Shown here one piece after another: positions 18,684 to 27,494 of a stretch of 64,000 bases of DNA; the stretch's first letter is position 1; each line of letters starts with the position of its first letter. Position numbers and translations under genes: made by a program. The stretch spans positions 3,935,721-3,999,720 of the forward strand of contig NZ_BNJF01000001.1 of NCBI RefSeq assembly GCF_016587355.1, read 5' to 3'. Under the pieces are notes generated by a model. That model searched no databases. It was not told where the DNA came from and worked only from the letters and a program-made list of their open reading frames with translations. Source of the DNA: Ktedonospora formicarum. Its GTDB lineage: Bacteria; Chloroflexota; Ktedonobacteria; Ktedonobacterales; Ktedonobacteraceae.

Positions 18684-19805
18684 ATGACGGGTAAGGAACC
18701 AATCATTTGTATCATTGAAGATAACCCCGCCGACCGCGCCGTCTTCCGCCGTTATCTGCTTCAAGACGTCGATTACAGTTATCAGTTCTATGAAGAAGAA
18801 ACAGGCGAGGGTGGTGTCGAACTGTGCCGCAAGATTCATCCAGATTGTGTGCTGCTGGATTATAATCTGCCGGATATGGATGGGCTCGAATTTTTGGATG
18901 AGTTAATCGAGAGTGAAAACACGATTCCTTACCCCGTCATTATGCTGACCGGGTTAGGAAATGAGGCGGTTGCCGTTCGGGCTATGAAGATGGGTGCTCA
19001 GGATTATCTGGTAAAAGATGAGATGACACCGGGCAATCTCTTCCGCGCGATCCATAGTGCTATCGAACGGAATTCACTGATGCGGACATTGGAGCGACAG
19101 CGCGAAGACCTTGAGCGCAAGAACCAGGAAATTCAGGCGTTCGCCTTCGCGCTTGCGCATGATCTGCGCACACCATTGCGGGCGATCAGTGGTTTCGCTC
19201 AGATTATTGAGCATGACTACAGTGATAAACTTGACGCGAGTGGCCTACGCTACATACATCATGTCGTCCATGCCAGCGCGCAAATGGATCACTTGATTGA
19301 TGATCTACTGAACTATACGCGCATTGAGCATCGCTCAGTCCACACCAAGCCCATTGCCCTGGATTACCTCTTTCAACAGGTCCTCGAACGCCTGCAAGAA
19401 CGCGTCTCCGAGACAGGGGCAAGTATTATTTTAGCTCCTGACCTTCCCTATGTGCAGGGCGATCCTACTCTGGCTAATCAAGTCTTTGTAAACTTATTGG
19501 ATAACGCCCTGACCTATCACCAACCAGAGGTCAAGCCGCGTGTGGAGATTAGCACGCGTGTAGATGGTGCGTGGATTACCATCTTGATGAAGGACAATGG
19601 TATTGGCATCGCATTAAAGCATTGGGAAAAAATCTTCAACCTCTTCCAACGTCTGCATGGGGATGATGAATATGCCGGGACTGGCATCGGACTGGCAATT
19701 GTCAGGAAGGCGGTGGAATTAATGTCGGGTCAGGTATGGGTTGAATCGGAAGTCGGACAGGGAAGCACATTTCATGTAAAGTTACCTCTAAGCCCGTCCT
19801 CCTAA
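18684..19805 (+). CDS. Receiver-histidine kinase (REC-HisKA-HATPase)
   Basis: An N-terminal receiver domain (IICIIEDNPADRAVF, phospho-acceptor Asp in CVLLDYNLPDMDG, Lys in YLVKDEM) is followed by a coiled linker. The kinase core has LAHDLRTPLRAISG and ATPase boxes NLLDNALTYHQ, DNGIGIALK and GTGIGLAIVRKA. About 373 residues; no membrane segment. The start ATG lies three bases after the previous stop; the frame is open from 18639 but that start would overlap. As part of the phytochrome operon it could take phosphate through its receiver and pass a signal on. Confidence 0.9.
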   Translation: MTGKEPIICIIEDNPADRAVFRRYLLQDVDYSYQFYEEETGEGGVELCRKIHPDCVLLDYNLPDMDGLEFLDELIESENTIPYPVIMLTGLGNEAVAVRAMKMGAQDYLVKDEMTPGNLFRAIHSAIERNSLMRTLERQREDLERKNQEIQAFAFALAHDLRTPLRAISGFAQIIEHDYSDKLDASGLRYIHHVVHASAQMDHLIDDLLNYTRIEHRSVHTKPIALDYLFQQVLERLQERVSETGASIILAPDLPYVQGDPTLANQVFVNLLDNALTYHQPEVKPRVEISTRVDGAWITILMKDNGIGIALKHWEKIFNLFQRLHGDDEYAGTGIGLAIVRKAVELMSGQVWVESEVGQGSTFHVKLPLSPSS

Positions 19806-20052
19806 AGGGCATGGCCTATCTCATGATGGAAATTAATGGTGTTTGGGCACGCGAGTTTCCAGATACCCATTCATAACAAGGCGTGATCTGTCGTTATGAG
19901 TTAATGAAACTGTATGCGCTTTGTGAGAGTGTTAATGGGTAGGGGAAGTTGTTGAGCTGTCAGAGGAATCATCCAGGCGAAGGATGCTTCTTCTGCCATG
20001 GATACATGATGCACTAATTACTCATCTGCTAAATTGTTTGGAGTTTTGATCC

Positions 20053-21996
20053 GTGAGATTCCTCATTATTGACGATAACGCAGCCGACCGCGAACTGATT
20101 ATACGGCGCTTACATAAAGAGTTTCAGGATGCCGAATTTATACAGGTGGGCCGTCCACCAGAACTGGAAGTCGCTCTAGAAAAAGACCATTTTGATTTCA
20201 TTCTGACGGATTATCAGCTCAATTGGACGGATGGATTACAAATCTTCCAAAGGGTGCATGCGCTCTTCCCTGATATTCCTGTGATCATGTTTACCGGCAC
20301 TGGTAACGAAGAAGTCGCGGTCGAAGCGTTAAGAGCGGGCGTGAGTAATTATGTGTTAAAGAAGCACCCCGACCGCCTTCCTTTTGCTATCCAGGAGAGC
20401 CTGGAGAAACTGCGCCTGCGTAAGCAATATGATGAGGCTATCCAACAATTACAGCATTCCGAGGAGCGTTATCGCGAGATCTTTGAGCGTGGTCTCACTG
20501 GCGTTTTTGCCGTGGCACCCACAGGAGAATTGCAGACTTGTAATCCTGCTTTCGCGCGTATTTTTGGTTTTGAAAGCGTTGATGAGGCCCTACAGGCCAA
20601 CTTGTGCTCGCTCTACCTTGACGAAGATACGTATGTCACCTTCGTTCGACGTTTGCAGACAGAGAAACACCTTGAGTACGTTGAAATGGAGATGCAGCGC
20701 AATGATGGCACGCCGGTGTACATCGTTGCCAATGTGCTTGGCACCTTCGTTGATGGACGACTCAAGGGTTTTACCGGCTACCTCTTCGACAATACCGAGC
20801 AGCATAGTCTTACTGGTCAACTCCAACAAGCTCAAAAGCTTGAGAGTGTTGGCTTGCTGGTAAGTGGAATCGCTCATGATTTCAATAATATGCTTGGAGG
20901 CATCCTTGGTTATTCCGGTCGCGGACTGGCTCGGATCTCTACCAGTCATCCCCTCTATCACAATCTGGCCCACATTCATGAGATTGCCACGCGCGCAGCC
21001 AAAATGACTCAGCAACTGCTTGCTTTCTCGCGCCGCCAGGTCCTTGAGCCCTCTGATGTTGATCTCAACAAGGTGACCAAGAATCTGATCGAATTTCTGG
21101 GTAAGATCCTGGCTGACCATGTTGATATTGTCTTTGTGCCCGACCCAGAGTTGAAGATGGTTCATGTTGATTATGCCCAGATTGAGCAGGTGTTGATGAA
21201 TCTATGTATCAATGCTCACGATGCTATGGCCGAAGGTGGGTGCTTGACGATTTCTACACGCAACATTGGATATGAAGAATCTTTGCGTATCTCTCATGGC
21301 GAAATACAACCGGATAATTATATTTTGTTAAGTGTGCAAGATACTGGAGTGGGCATGGATGAACAAACGCGCTCACGTATCTTTGAACCGTTTTTTACTA
21401 CTAAGGAAGTGGGTAAGGGAACCGGGCTGGGCCTCTCAATGGTGCATGGTATTATCGGGCAGCATAATGGCTATATTACCGTTGAGAGTGAGATTGGGAA
21501 GGGTACAACCTTCAATATCTATCTTCCTTCCGTAGAGCAGAATCGAACCGTTCCATTATCTTCCTCTTACCCTTTTGATGAGAGCGAACAGGTGCAGGAT
21601 GGATACAATCCCCAGGCGGCGCCAGGAGGCGACGAGACTATTCTGGTGGTCGAAGATGATCCCGATTTGCGGTATTTAATGGAAGAGGCGTTGGGAGACT
21701 ATGGATATACAGTGATGAGCGCGCGTGATGGTATGGAAGGCTTAGAACTGTTTGAGCGCTATCGTGACTCTATCGCGCTGGTCATCTCCGATCTGGTAAC
21801 GCCGAAGATGAAGGGCAAGGAACTCTACGATAGAATTCATGCGGTTAGCTCCGAAACACACTTTCTCTTTGTAAGTGGTTACCATGCCAATCAGATCAGC
21901 CAGAACTTTGTACTGGATCGCGGCTTTGTCTTCTTACAGAAGCCGTTTGATCTCGACGATCTGGCGGCGAAGGTCCGCGAAATCCTCTCCCAATGA
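20053..21996 (+). CDS. Hybrid histidine kinase (REC-PAS-HisKA-HATPase-REC)
   Basis: A 647-residue cytoplasmic hybrid kinase. The N-terminal receiver has FLIIDDNAADREL and the Asp in FILTDYQLNWTDG. A PAS domain follows (EERYREIFERGLTGVFAVAP). The kinase core has SGIAHDFNNMLGGILGYSG, the form that contains HDFNN rather than HDLR. ATPase motifs are INAHDAMAEGG, DTGVGM and GTGLGLSMVHGI. A C-terminal receiver has ILVVEDDPDLRYL and VISDLVTPKMKG. Start is a GTG preceded by GGAG. It lies 247 bases after the phytochrome cluster on the same strand and may belong to the same signalling group. Confidence 0.92.
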   Translation: MRFLIIDDNAADRELIIRRLHKEFQDAEFIQVGRPPELEVALEKDHFDFILTDYQLNWTDGLQIFQRVHALFPDIPVIMFTGTGNEEVAVEALRAGVSNYVLKKHPDRLPFAIQESLEKLRLRKQYDEAIQQLQHSEERYREIFERGLTGVFAVAPTGELQTCNPAFARIFGFESVDEALQANLCSLYLDEDTYVTFVRRLQTEKHLEYVEMEMQRNDGTPVYIVANVLGTFVDGRLKGFTGYLFDNTEQHSLTGQLQQAQKLESVGLLVSGIAHDFNNMLGGILGYSGRGLARISTSHPLYHNLAHIHEIATRAAKMTQQLLAFSRRQVLEPSDVDLNKVTKNLIEFLGKILADHVDIVFVPDPELKMVHVDYAQIEQVLMNLCINAHDAMAEGGCLTISTRNIGYEESLRISHGEIQPDNYILLSVQDTGVGMDEQTRSRIFEPFFTTKEVGKGTGLGLSMVHGIIGQHNGYITVESEIGKGTTFNIYLPSVEQNRTVPLSSSYPFDESEQVQDGYNPQAAPGGDETILVVEDDPDLRYLMEEALGDYGYTVMSARDGMEGLELFERYRDSIALVISDLVTPKMKGKELYDRIHAVSSETHFLFVSGYHANQISQNFVLDRGFVFLQKPFDLDDLAAKVREILSQ

Positions 21997-22057
21997 TTTT
22001 GTTTCTCTACTCTCTGAATGTTTGTGGTCATAGTTCCTGGACCCGGCTTGCATATGG

Positions 22058-22068
22058 TTTGCTATAAT
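22058..22068 (+). promoter_or_regulatory. Candidate extended -10 promoter
   Basis: TTTGCTATAAT contains TGC directly before a perfect TATAAT (22063-22068). A weak TGGACC lies 19 bases upstream. It lies 48 bases before the chosen start of the next gene. Confidence 0.5.
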
Positions 22069-22116
22069 AGGTGTACCTTTTTTTTAGTGTGGTCCCAGGG
22101 AGTTCAAAGAAGAGAT

Positions 22117-22704
22117 ATGACACAAACTGATAAAGCAGCACAGCAACCTATGGATGAAGAGGAGTCGGTGACACACTCGCCTGATGAGCGAGGGAAGTGG
22201 AAGACTTTAATCTGGGTTTTTGCCCTTATGATTATTGGTATTGGTGGCTGTATGACTTATAGCCATTTGCCGCGCACTAATGATGCACCAGATACAGCGA
22301 TTGATACGCAATTGACCCCCACTCCCACTGCCAGCGGATTGGTCGATTCTATTCAACTCAATAAGACTGTAGTCGTTGATAATACACAGATCACTGTTAA
22401 GCAGGTACAACAGGCGACATCATTCTCGGATGTTAGGAAGCAGGCTGGCGCGTATACTGTGCGTGTCTATGTTGAGTTGAAGAATGTCGGTACTCAGCCT
22501 GGAGGTCCACAATACAGTGATGTGGTACGCTTGAAGCTGGCTGATGGTACATTGGTGAAAACAAGCAATATTAACGCCTCACCAGAACTGATTCAAAATA
22601 CCAGGCAGGACGGCTCATTTGATTTTGGCCTGTCGAAACAGGCGAATCTATCAGATTTGACCTTGCTCATTGCCGACAAGAGTATCCCTTTTAAGAGCAA
22701 TTAA
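22117..22704 (+). CDS. Membrane-anchored DUF4352-like protein
   Basis: After a polar N-terminus of about 30 residues there is one hydrophobic segment (TLIWVFALMIIGIGG), then a Thr/Pro spacer and an Ig-like domain. The domain pattern SIQLNKTVVVDNTQITVKQV, then YTVRVYVELKNVG and KLADGTLVK, fits DUF4352-type extracellular domains. These often sit in lipoproteins or secreted proteins of unknown role. The Cys in GIGGCMTYS lies at the end of the hydrophobic stretch, but the N-terminus is too long for a normal lipobox, so I treat it as a signal anchor. ATG 22117 has AAGAAGAG upstream; the frame is open from 22018. Confidence 0.7.
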   Translation: MTQTDKAAQQPMDEEESVTHSPDERGKWKTLIWVFALMIIGIGGCMTYSHLPRTNDAPDTAIDTQLTPTPTASGLVDSIQLNKTVVVDNTQITVKQVQQATSFSDVRKQAGAYTVRVYVELKNVGTQPGGPQYSDVVRLKLADGTLVKTSNINASPELIQNTRQDGSFDFGLSKQANLSDLTLLIADKSIPFKSN

Positions 22705-22756
22705 TGATCCTGGCATAAATGGCTGAAGATGTTTTCAGAGCAGGGAAAGCCCTTCT

Positions 22757-22803
22757 TTAAGAAAGCCTTTCACACTATAACCGAGTGTGAAAGGCTTTCT
22801 TAA
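22757..22803. terminator. Perfect 20-bp hairpin, bidirectional terminator
   Basis: Arms 22757-22776 and 22784-22803 (AGTGTGAAAGGCTTTCTTAA) are perfectly complementary, with loop ATAACCG. They lie between convergent genes. AT-rich ends give short T-runs both ways. Confidence 0.85.
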
Positions 22804-22820
22804 TTACATATTTTGTCGCA

Positions 22821-23351
22821 CTAATCCAGTTCGGGTGCGGTAACGCGTTCGAGTCGGTGTAGGACATCTTCAAAAGCTTGTTTGCGCGCATGCTGCTGAG
22901 TTGTAGCTTCTTCTTCCACCTCATCTTGAGTGAAAAGTATGTTTTCTATTGCCAGATAATATTCAACAAGCACGCGATCACTGCCGGTATTGTGCGTGAG
23001 ATAGTCCTCAAAGAGTTCTGCCGCCTCTTCATATGCTTCAACACGTGATTGCTCTGTCTGTAGCTTTTCCTGTTCTGTGAGGATACGTGCTAAGGGATCT
23101 GTAGAGCGCGCGCGCCGACGCCTGGGACGCGTTTCTTCTGGTGCTTCCTGCATCAGTGTTTGCAGCTCTAAGGCCGCTTGTCCAAAAGCCAGGTTCGCGT
23201 CTTGCTTACGGCGAGTCAGCCAGGCTCGTACGGCATGTACGCGTACCAGAATGTTCGCGCCTTCTGGAAGGCGCAGATCATCCTCTGAGAGTAATTCGTC
23301 GCTCCCAGTTTCATTGTCTTGAGCTTCGAATGCTTCGTCCTCTGGATACAT
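22821..23351 (-). CDS. Hypothetical acidic, helical protein
   Basis: A 176-residue protein that I do not recognise. It starts with a strongly acidic stretch (EDEAFEAQDNETGSDELL), has a short Arg-rich patch (RPRRRRAR), and is otherwise predicted helical with Glu/Gln-rich segments that could form a coiled coil. There is no signal or membrane segment. ATG has GAGG close upstream. It is convergent with the DUF4352-like gene and stands alone. It may be a structural or adaptor protein, but there is no evidence for a function. Confidence 0.65.
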   Translation of the reverse strand: MYPEDEAFEAQDNETGSDELLSEDDLRLPEGANILVRVHAVRAWLTRRKQDANLAFGQAALELQTLMQEAPEETRPRRRRARSTDPLARILTEQEKLQTEQSRVEAYEEAAELFEDYLTHNTGSDRVLVEYYLAIENILFTQDEVEEEATTQQHARKQAFEDVLHRLERVTAPELD

Positions 23352-23545
23352 AAACCTCTACCTTGTATGTCTAATGGCATGCTTTTCATAACATGCTATG
23401 CGCCAGGACCTGAGACATGAGGGCCATGCCCACTAGCTGAAGCGTTGGGGAGACTAAACCTGGCAAGGTGGCTCACATTTGTCACAGCATAACAGGAGAG
23501 GGAAGGGAACGCAAGAGCGATAGTGAAGATGAGCAAGGAACCAAA

Positions 23546-23577
23546 AGGAGCAAGCGAGTTCAATCTCGCTTGCTCCT
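23546..23577 (-). terminator. Terminator of the symporter gene
   Basis: AGGAGCAAGCGAG (23546-23558) pairs perfectly with CTCGCTTGCTCCT (23565-23577) over 13 bases with a 6-nt loop. On the minus strand it is followed by TTTTGG. Confidence 0.8.
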
Positions 23578-23620
23578 CCTACAGCAGCATTCAGAAAGCT
23601 TTGAGCCAGCGCGGGAATTA

Positions 23621-25234
23621 CTAGCCCAGGGCTTCTTTTGCCTCCTCCTGGGATTCGGTAGGCGCTTCTTCTTCAGCGTAGTCTTGAGGAGTGGTGACAT
23701 CCTCACCATTCCTGGCTCCAATCGCCTCAAAGACGGGTGTCAGAATTACGGCGAGCAACAGATTAATTATGACGCCGCTGATAGCCGCATAGGCGGGTGG
23801 AATGGTGATAAAGCCAAGATTAATGGCCGCCGTTGATTTAATATTATTGCTAAAGACAGTCCAGGTGCCATATAGCATGCCACCAAACCAGCCTATGAGC
23901 AACGCCCAGCGATTAAACCAGCGTGTGTAGAGCCCTATGAAGACCGCTGGTAAGGTCTGGAGAATCCAGACTCCTCCTAGCAATTGGAAGTTGATAACCA
24001 CGCTCTTGTCAAGGAGGACGATGAAAAGTAATGCTCCGAACTTGACTACAAATGACGTGATCTTCGCAACCTGCGCCTCCTCGCGCTCGCTTGCGTTCTT
24101 ATGGAAAAACTCCACATAGATGTTGCGTGTGAAGAGGTTGGCGGCGGCAATCGACATTACCGCTGCTGGTACGAGGGCTCCAATCGCGATAGCCGCGAAC
24201 GCAAAACCCGAGAACCAGGGAGGGAAGAAGGCATTGATAAGCGCCGGGATCGATCCGTTGTTCCCTAGATCACTCAGGGGCTTCACTTTGGCGGCGATAG
24301 CCATATAACCCAGGAGAGCGAGCAGACCCAGCATCAGCGAATAGATAGGGAGAAGCGAGAAGTTGCGCTTCAACACGCGGGTGCTACTACTACTCAATAC
24401 CCCCGTCAAAGAGTGGGGGTAGAGGAAGAGCGCCATCGCCGATCCAAGAGCCAGAGTGGAATAGGCCAGATATTGATTCTGCCCCAGTATATCATTGAAG
24501 GTAGAAGGGGTCCCATGTGCCTTGGCGGTTGCGGCGGCTGTGACTGCCTTCATGTGAGCAGCCTCAAAGATCGTTGAGAAGCCACCTAGCTTATAAGGGA
24601 TATAGATAATCGTGGCAAAGAGCACGATAAAGATCATGACATCTTTTACGAGCGCGATCATCGCGGGAGCGCGGAGTCCACTAGAATAGGTGTAGGCCGC
24701 TAGAATCACGAATGCCACGATCAGAGGAATGTCGACATCAACACCAAAAATCGGAATAACGGTAGGAATACCAATAGCCTCAAGCGATACTTGAATACCA
24801 AACATCTGAAGCGCGATATATGGCATGGTAGCCAGAATGCCAGTAAAGGCGATAGCTAGCGCCAGCCACTTACTGCCAAAACGACCACGAACGAAGTCCG
24901 CCGGAGTCACATAATTGTGTTTTTTACACACTGCCCAGAAGCGCGGTATAACCACGTAAATAAAAGGATAGACCAGGACCGTGTAAGGGACCGCGAACCA
25001 GCCTGCCAGTGCGCCCGCGCCATACATCGCGGCAGGCACTGCAATGAAGGTATAGGCGGTGTATAGGTCACCACCAAGCAAGAACCAGGTCACGACAGTG
25101 CCAAAGCGGCGTCCAGCCAAACCCCATTCGTGTAGTTGATTGAGATCACCACGCCGCCAACGTGCGGCGATAAAGCCTAGCACCGTTACGAGAAGAAAAA
25201 AGAAAATGAAGACGACAATTGCATCCCAATGCAT
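23621..25234 (-). CDS. Sodium:solute symporter (SSS family, MctP-like)
   Basis: A multi-span transporter of about 537 residues. The N-terminus has WGLAGRRFGTVVTWFLLGGD, typical of SSS proteins, then TAYTFIAVPAAMYGAGA and YVTPADFVRGRFGSKWLAL. The mid region VPAAVMSIAAANLFTRNIYV and IVLLDKSVVINFQLLGGVW match monocarboxylate and solute symporters such as MctP or YhjB. The C-terminal tail is acidic. The downstream position of a DUF3311 gene supports the family, as these form a common pair. I chose ATG 25234; GTG 25246 and TTG 25243 are alternatives because the AAAGGG site is oddly spaced. The substrate is not predictable from sequence alone. Confidence 0.88.
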   Translation of the reverse strand: MHWDAIVVFIFFFLLVTVLGFIAARWRRGDLNQLHEWGLAGRRFGTVVTWFLLGGDLYTAYTFIAVPAAMYGAGALAGWFAVPYTVLVYPFIYVVIPRFWAVCKKHNYVTPADFVRGRFGSKWLALAIAFTGILATMPYIALQMFGIQVSLEAIGIPTVIPIFGVDVDIPLIVAFVILAAYTYSSGLRAPAMIALVKDVMIFIVLFATIIYIPYKLGGFSTIFEAAHMKAVTAAATAKAHGTPSTFNDILGQNQYLAYSTLALGSAMALFLYPHSLTGVLSSSSTRVLKRNFSLLPIYSLMLGLLALLGYMAIAAKVKPLSDLGNNGSIPALINAFFPPWFSGFAFAAIAIGALVPAAVMSIAAANLFTRNIYVEFFHKNASEREEAQVAKITSFVVKFGALLFIVLLDKSVVINFQLLGGVWILQTLPAVFIGLYTRWFNRWALLIGWFGGMLYGTWTVFSNNIKSTAAINLGFITIPPAYAAISGVIINLLLAVILTPVFEAIGARNGEDVTTPQDYAEEEAPTESQEEAKEALG

Positions 25235-25304
25235 AAGGCACAACACCCTTTCTCAATTGCGAATGCTCGCGTGGGCAGACTTCGCGTCACACGTCTATGC
25301 ATTC

Positions 25305-25526
25305 TTAGTGTCCACTGGTCTGGGCGGCACTCTCAAGAAAATACACTGTGGCAGTGATAATCGCTGTAATGATAATCCAGAGTAATTGATACCAGTAGAA
25401 GAATGGGAAATCTAGAAAGGTGGGCTCAAGCGAGTTGTAGAATGGGGGGATCAGTAGGCCGATGAAAGGAATGATCAGGAGCAAACGTATCCAACGGAAG
25501 CTACGTCTTTGGGGCTGAGTCTCCAT
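25305..25526 (-). CDS. DUF3311 small membrane protein, symporter partner
   Basis: A 73-residue protein with two membrane segments (LLLIIPFIGLLIPPFYN and YWYQLLWIIITAIITATVYF). The PFYNSLEPTFLDFPFFYWYQ stretch is the recognisable core of DUF3311. These proteins are usually encoded next to SSS symporters and are presumed accessory subunits. Start ATG has GGAG upstream. The 71-base gap to the symporter and shared strand suggest one operon with this gene first. Confidence 0.85.
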   Translation of the reverse strand: METQPQRRSFRWIRLLLIIPFIGLLIPPFYNSLEPTFLDFPFFYWYQLLWIIITAIITATVYFLESAAQTSGH

Positions 25527-25546
25527 AGCATCTCTCCTTTACTTTC

Positions 25547-25630
25547 TCCTTATGCGAAAACCTGAGCGCGTTTGTTGTAATGAACATCAACGCTGCTGCA
25601 AAGGCAGCGTTGGTTTTCGCATAAGACCTT
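25547..25630 (+). repeat. Palindromic intergenic element, copy 4 (forward)
   Basis: CCTTATGCGAAAACCTGAGC at the left and GTTGGTTTTCGCATAAGACC at the right form near-perfect arms. Inside is a GCTGC/GCAGC hairpin. It is upstream of the DUF3311 gene. Confidence 0.85.
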
Positions 25631-25656
25631 TGCGCTTTGATACACCACATGCACTC

Positions 25657-25731
25657 TATCCAAAAACCTGAGCTCGTTAGAGGCAGCTCCGGTGCTGGAC
25701 TCTCCGCCTATTGTTGGTTTTTGTCTAAGAT
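25657..25731 (+). repeat. Palindromic intergenic element, copy 5 (forward, diverged)
   Basis: CCAAAAACCTGAGCTCG at the left and TGTTGGTTTTTGTCTAAGA at the right. The order matches forward copies, with more changes. It is separated from copy 4 by about 26 bases. Confidence 0.65.
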
Positions 25732-25963
25732 TATAGTGGAAGCGCAAAAAGAAAATCTGTGGATAAGTAGTGCCTTCTATGGCATAGCATGAATGAAATA
25801 GTCCTATACATTATTTCTTGCCATAGGGTGTAATAAGAAGAGAGGTTTGTCGGCTTAAATACAGTCCCGTCCGCAATGGATCAATGTATAAGCTATCTCA
25901 GCATAAATCGTACGGTATTTTTTTATAAATGTCAATCTAAGCGAGCCGCGACCACAGCTGATT

Positions 25964-25991
25964 TTGTATCATTTGTGCGGAAGGGTACAAT
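25964..25991 (+). promoter_or_regulatory. Candidate promoter for the pseudokinase gene
   Basis: TTGTAT (25964-25969), 16 bases, then TACAAT (25986-25991). The predicted transcript begins near 25998. Confidence 0.45.
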
Positions 25992-26036
25992 AGGTTGCAA
26001 AGGATAAATTTAAGGTGGAAGAGGGGCATTTGTCTG

Positions 26037-27275
26037 GTGAGTGAAGAGATGCAAAATGGGATTAAAGAGCAGATAATCAGCAAAACATCAAGTATGGTGA
26101 AAAAGGTAACTCAAGAGCTTACTGTCGTTGAAAAGGCGCTGGCCTCACTGACCGCGCTTGAACATGATCGCCCGGTAGAAGTAGGAGAAGTCATTCTAGG
26201 TGGTCGCTATCGTATTGAGCGACACCTTTATAGTCGTCCGCGTGTGAATCTCTATTTGGGACGAGCTACAGAGAAAAGCGATGCAGAACCTGAACCGCCA
26301 GTGTCTCGCTGGCGGTTCAGTGGCTTATGGCGAAGTCTTGTGCGCAAGGCTGAGGCTCCTGATAAGCCGCTGGTAGCCATTCGCGAAATTATCCTGACAG
26401 GAATGGATGCTCACCAACGTACCTGCATCGAGACAGCTGGGGTCAATGAGTTCATTGAGCCTATCGGTTTGGGCGCCGCCAGTTTAGCGAGTGAGAAGGA
26501 TCGTGTTCTGGTTGATAAGGGACGGCTTTATCTAATATTGCAATTGCAGAGTAAGCGCGATCTTGGGCGCACAGAGCCGACAACCCTGGACACGTTATTA
26601 GATGGGCGACCCTGGCCTGAGTGGTTGGGGATACCGGAGGCGCTACAATGGGGTGTGCAATTAGGACGCATGATTGCGCGTTTGCATAGAATGGGCGTGG
26701 TACTTGGTGAGATTGTTCCCCCAACCCTCCTTGTGGACAAACGCGGGCTGGCTCCCTGGGCTCCGCTTTTGTTGACATGCTGGCCGCCCGCGCCGCGCTT
26801 TTGGGATGTAGAAGACGAAGACTGTGCCCTCGCGGATTTCCAACGACTCTTCCCCCTGGCGCGTGGCTCTCGCCAGAATGCCTTCCTCGCTCCAGAAATG
26901 CTCTATGGTCTCTATGATCAGCGAACAGATGTGTATGCGCTGGGTGCGCTTCTCTATCTCTTGCTAACTCGCATCGCCCCTGTCTCGTCGATGCGACGCC
27001 TACAGGTTGCGCACCATCTCTTTGTAGATGATCCCAACGAAGTTAGCTTGATACAAAAGCAGGAACCAGAGTGTTATGAGGGATTAGAGTTAATCCCACC
27101 TCGTTTCTGGTGCGCTGATATCAGTGAGGGCCTGGAACGAATTGTCCTAAAGGCCCTGGCATTGGACCCAGGCGAACGGTATGACTCTGTATTTGATCTG
27201 GTGGAAGCATTGGAAGCGCTCTCCATACAGAAATCCTCACCCAGACCTCGCTTCAGGCGTTTTACCTGGTTCTAA
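26037..27275 (+). CDS. Ser/Thr protein kinase-like protein lacking catalytic residues (pseudokinase)
   Basis: The fold can be followed: GRYRIERHLYSRPRVNLYLG in place of a glycine loop, VAIREI at the beta3 strand, and the conserved late motifs FLAPEMLYGLYDQRTDVYAL and LALDPGERYDSVFDLVEALE. The beta3 Lys is Arg. The catalytic HRDLKPxN is replaced by LGEIVPPT. No DFG is visible, the position reading LLTCWPP. It should therefore not phosphorylate and may bind ligands or partners. No membrane segment is present. The frame is open from 25995 (TTG). I chose GTG 26037 with GAGGGG ten bases upstream; ATG 26049 is also possible. Confidence 0.75.
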   Translation: MSEEMQNGIKEQIISKTSSMVKKVTQELTVVEKALASLTALEHDRPVEVGEVILGGRYRIERHLYSRPRVNLYLGRATEKSDAEPEPPVSRWRFSGLWRSLVRKAEAPDKPLVAIREIILTGMDAHQRTCIETAGVNEFIEPIGLGAASLASEKDRVLVDKGRLYLILQLQSKRDLGRTEPTTLDTLLDGRPWPEWLGIPEALQWGVQLGRMIARLHRMGVVLGEIVPPTLLVDKRGLAPWAPLLLTCWPPAPRFWDVEDEDCALADFQRLFPLARGSRQNAFLAPEMLYGLYDQRTDVYALGALLYLLLTRIAPVSSMRRLQVAHHLFVDDPNEVSLIQKQEPECYEGLELIPPRFWCADISEGLERIVLKALALDPGERYDSVFDLVEALEALSIQKSSPRPRFRRFTWF

Positions 27276-27379
27276 AGCAAAGGAGCAAACGCTTTACTAG
27301 CGCCAAAATGCTATTCCCTTTGAGGAAAAAGACGTTTATGTCTTATAGGTGTATATAAGTAATAGTAAGTAAAAGGGGA

Positions 27380-27409
27380 TTGACATTGATTTATTTTGCA
27401 TGATACTAT
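27380..27409 (+). promoter_or_regulatory. Candidate promoter for the FIST gene
   Basis: TTGACA (27380-27385), 18 bases, then TACTAT (27404-27409). It lies 85 bases before the chosen start codon. Confidence 0.6.
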
Positions 27410-27494
27410 AGTGGAGGCAATCTTCAATCTGCGTATCGTTATGATGGCGAACTGTTTGTTCGGTTTGAGGCACATGTATGCCGGGAGGAATGAT

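Larger units (their letters stand above)
25631..25994. other. Intergenic region with a second repeat copy
   Basis: A diverged repeat copy lies at 25657-25731. The rest is AT-rich and has no supported gene. The candidate promoter at 25964-25991 drives the next gene. Confidence 0.5.

Noticed and set aside
23468..23836. 122-codon plus-strand frame
   Set aside because: It overlaps the symporter gene end and its terminator on the other strand and has no coding character.
25759..25767. DnaA-box-like TTATCCACA on the minus strand
   Set aside because: Only one perfect box is seen and there is no dnaA gene or AT-rich unwinding region. One chance match is expected in a window of this size.
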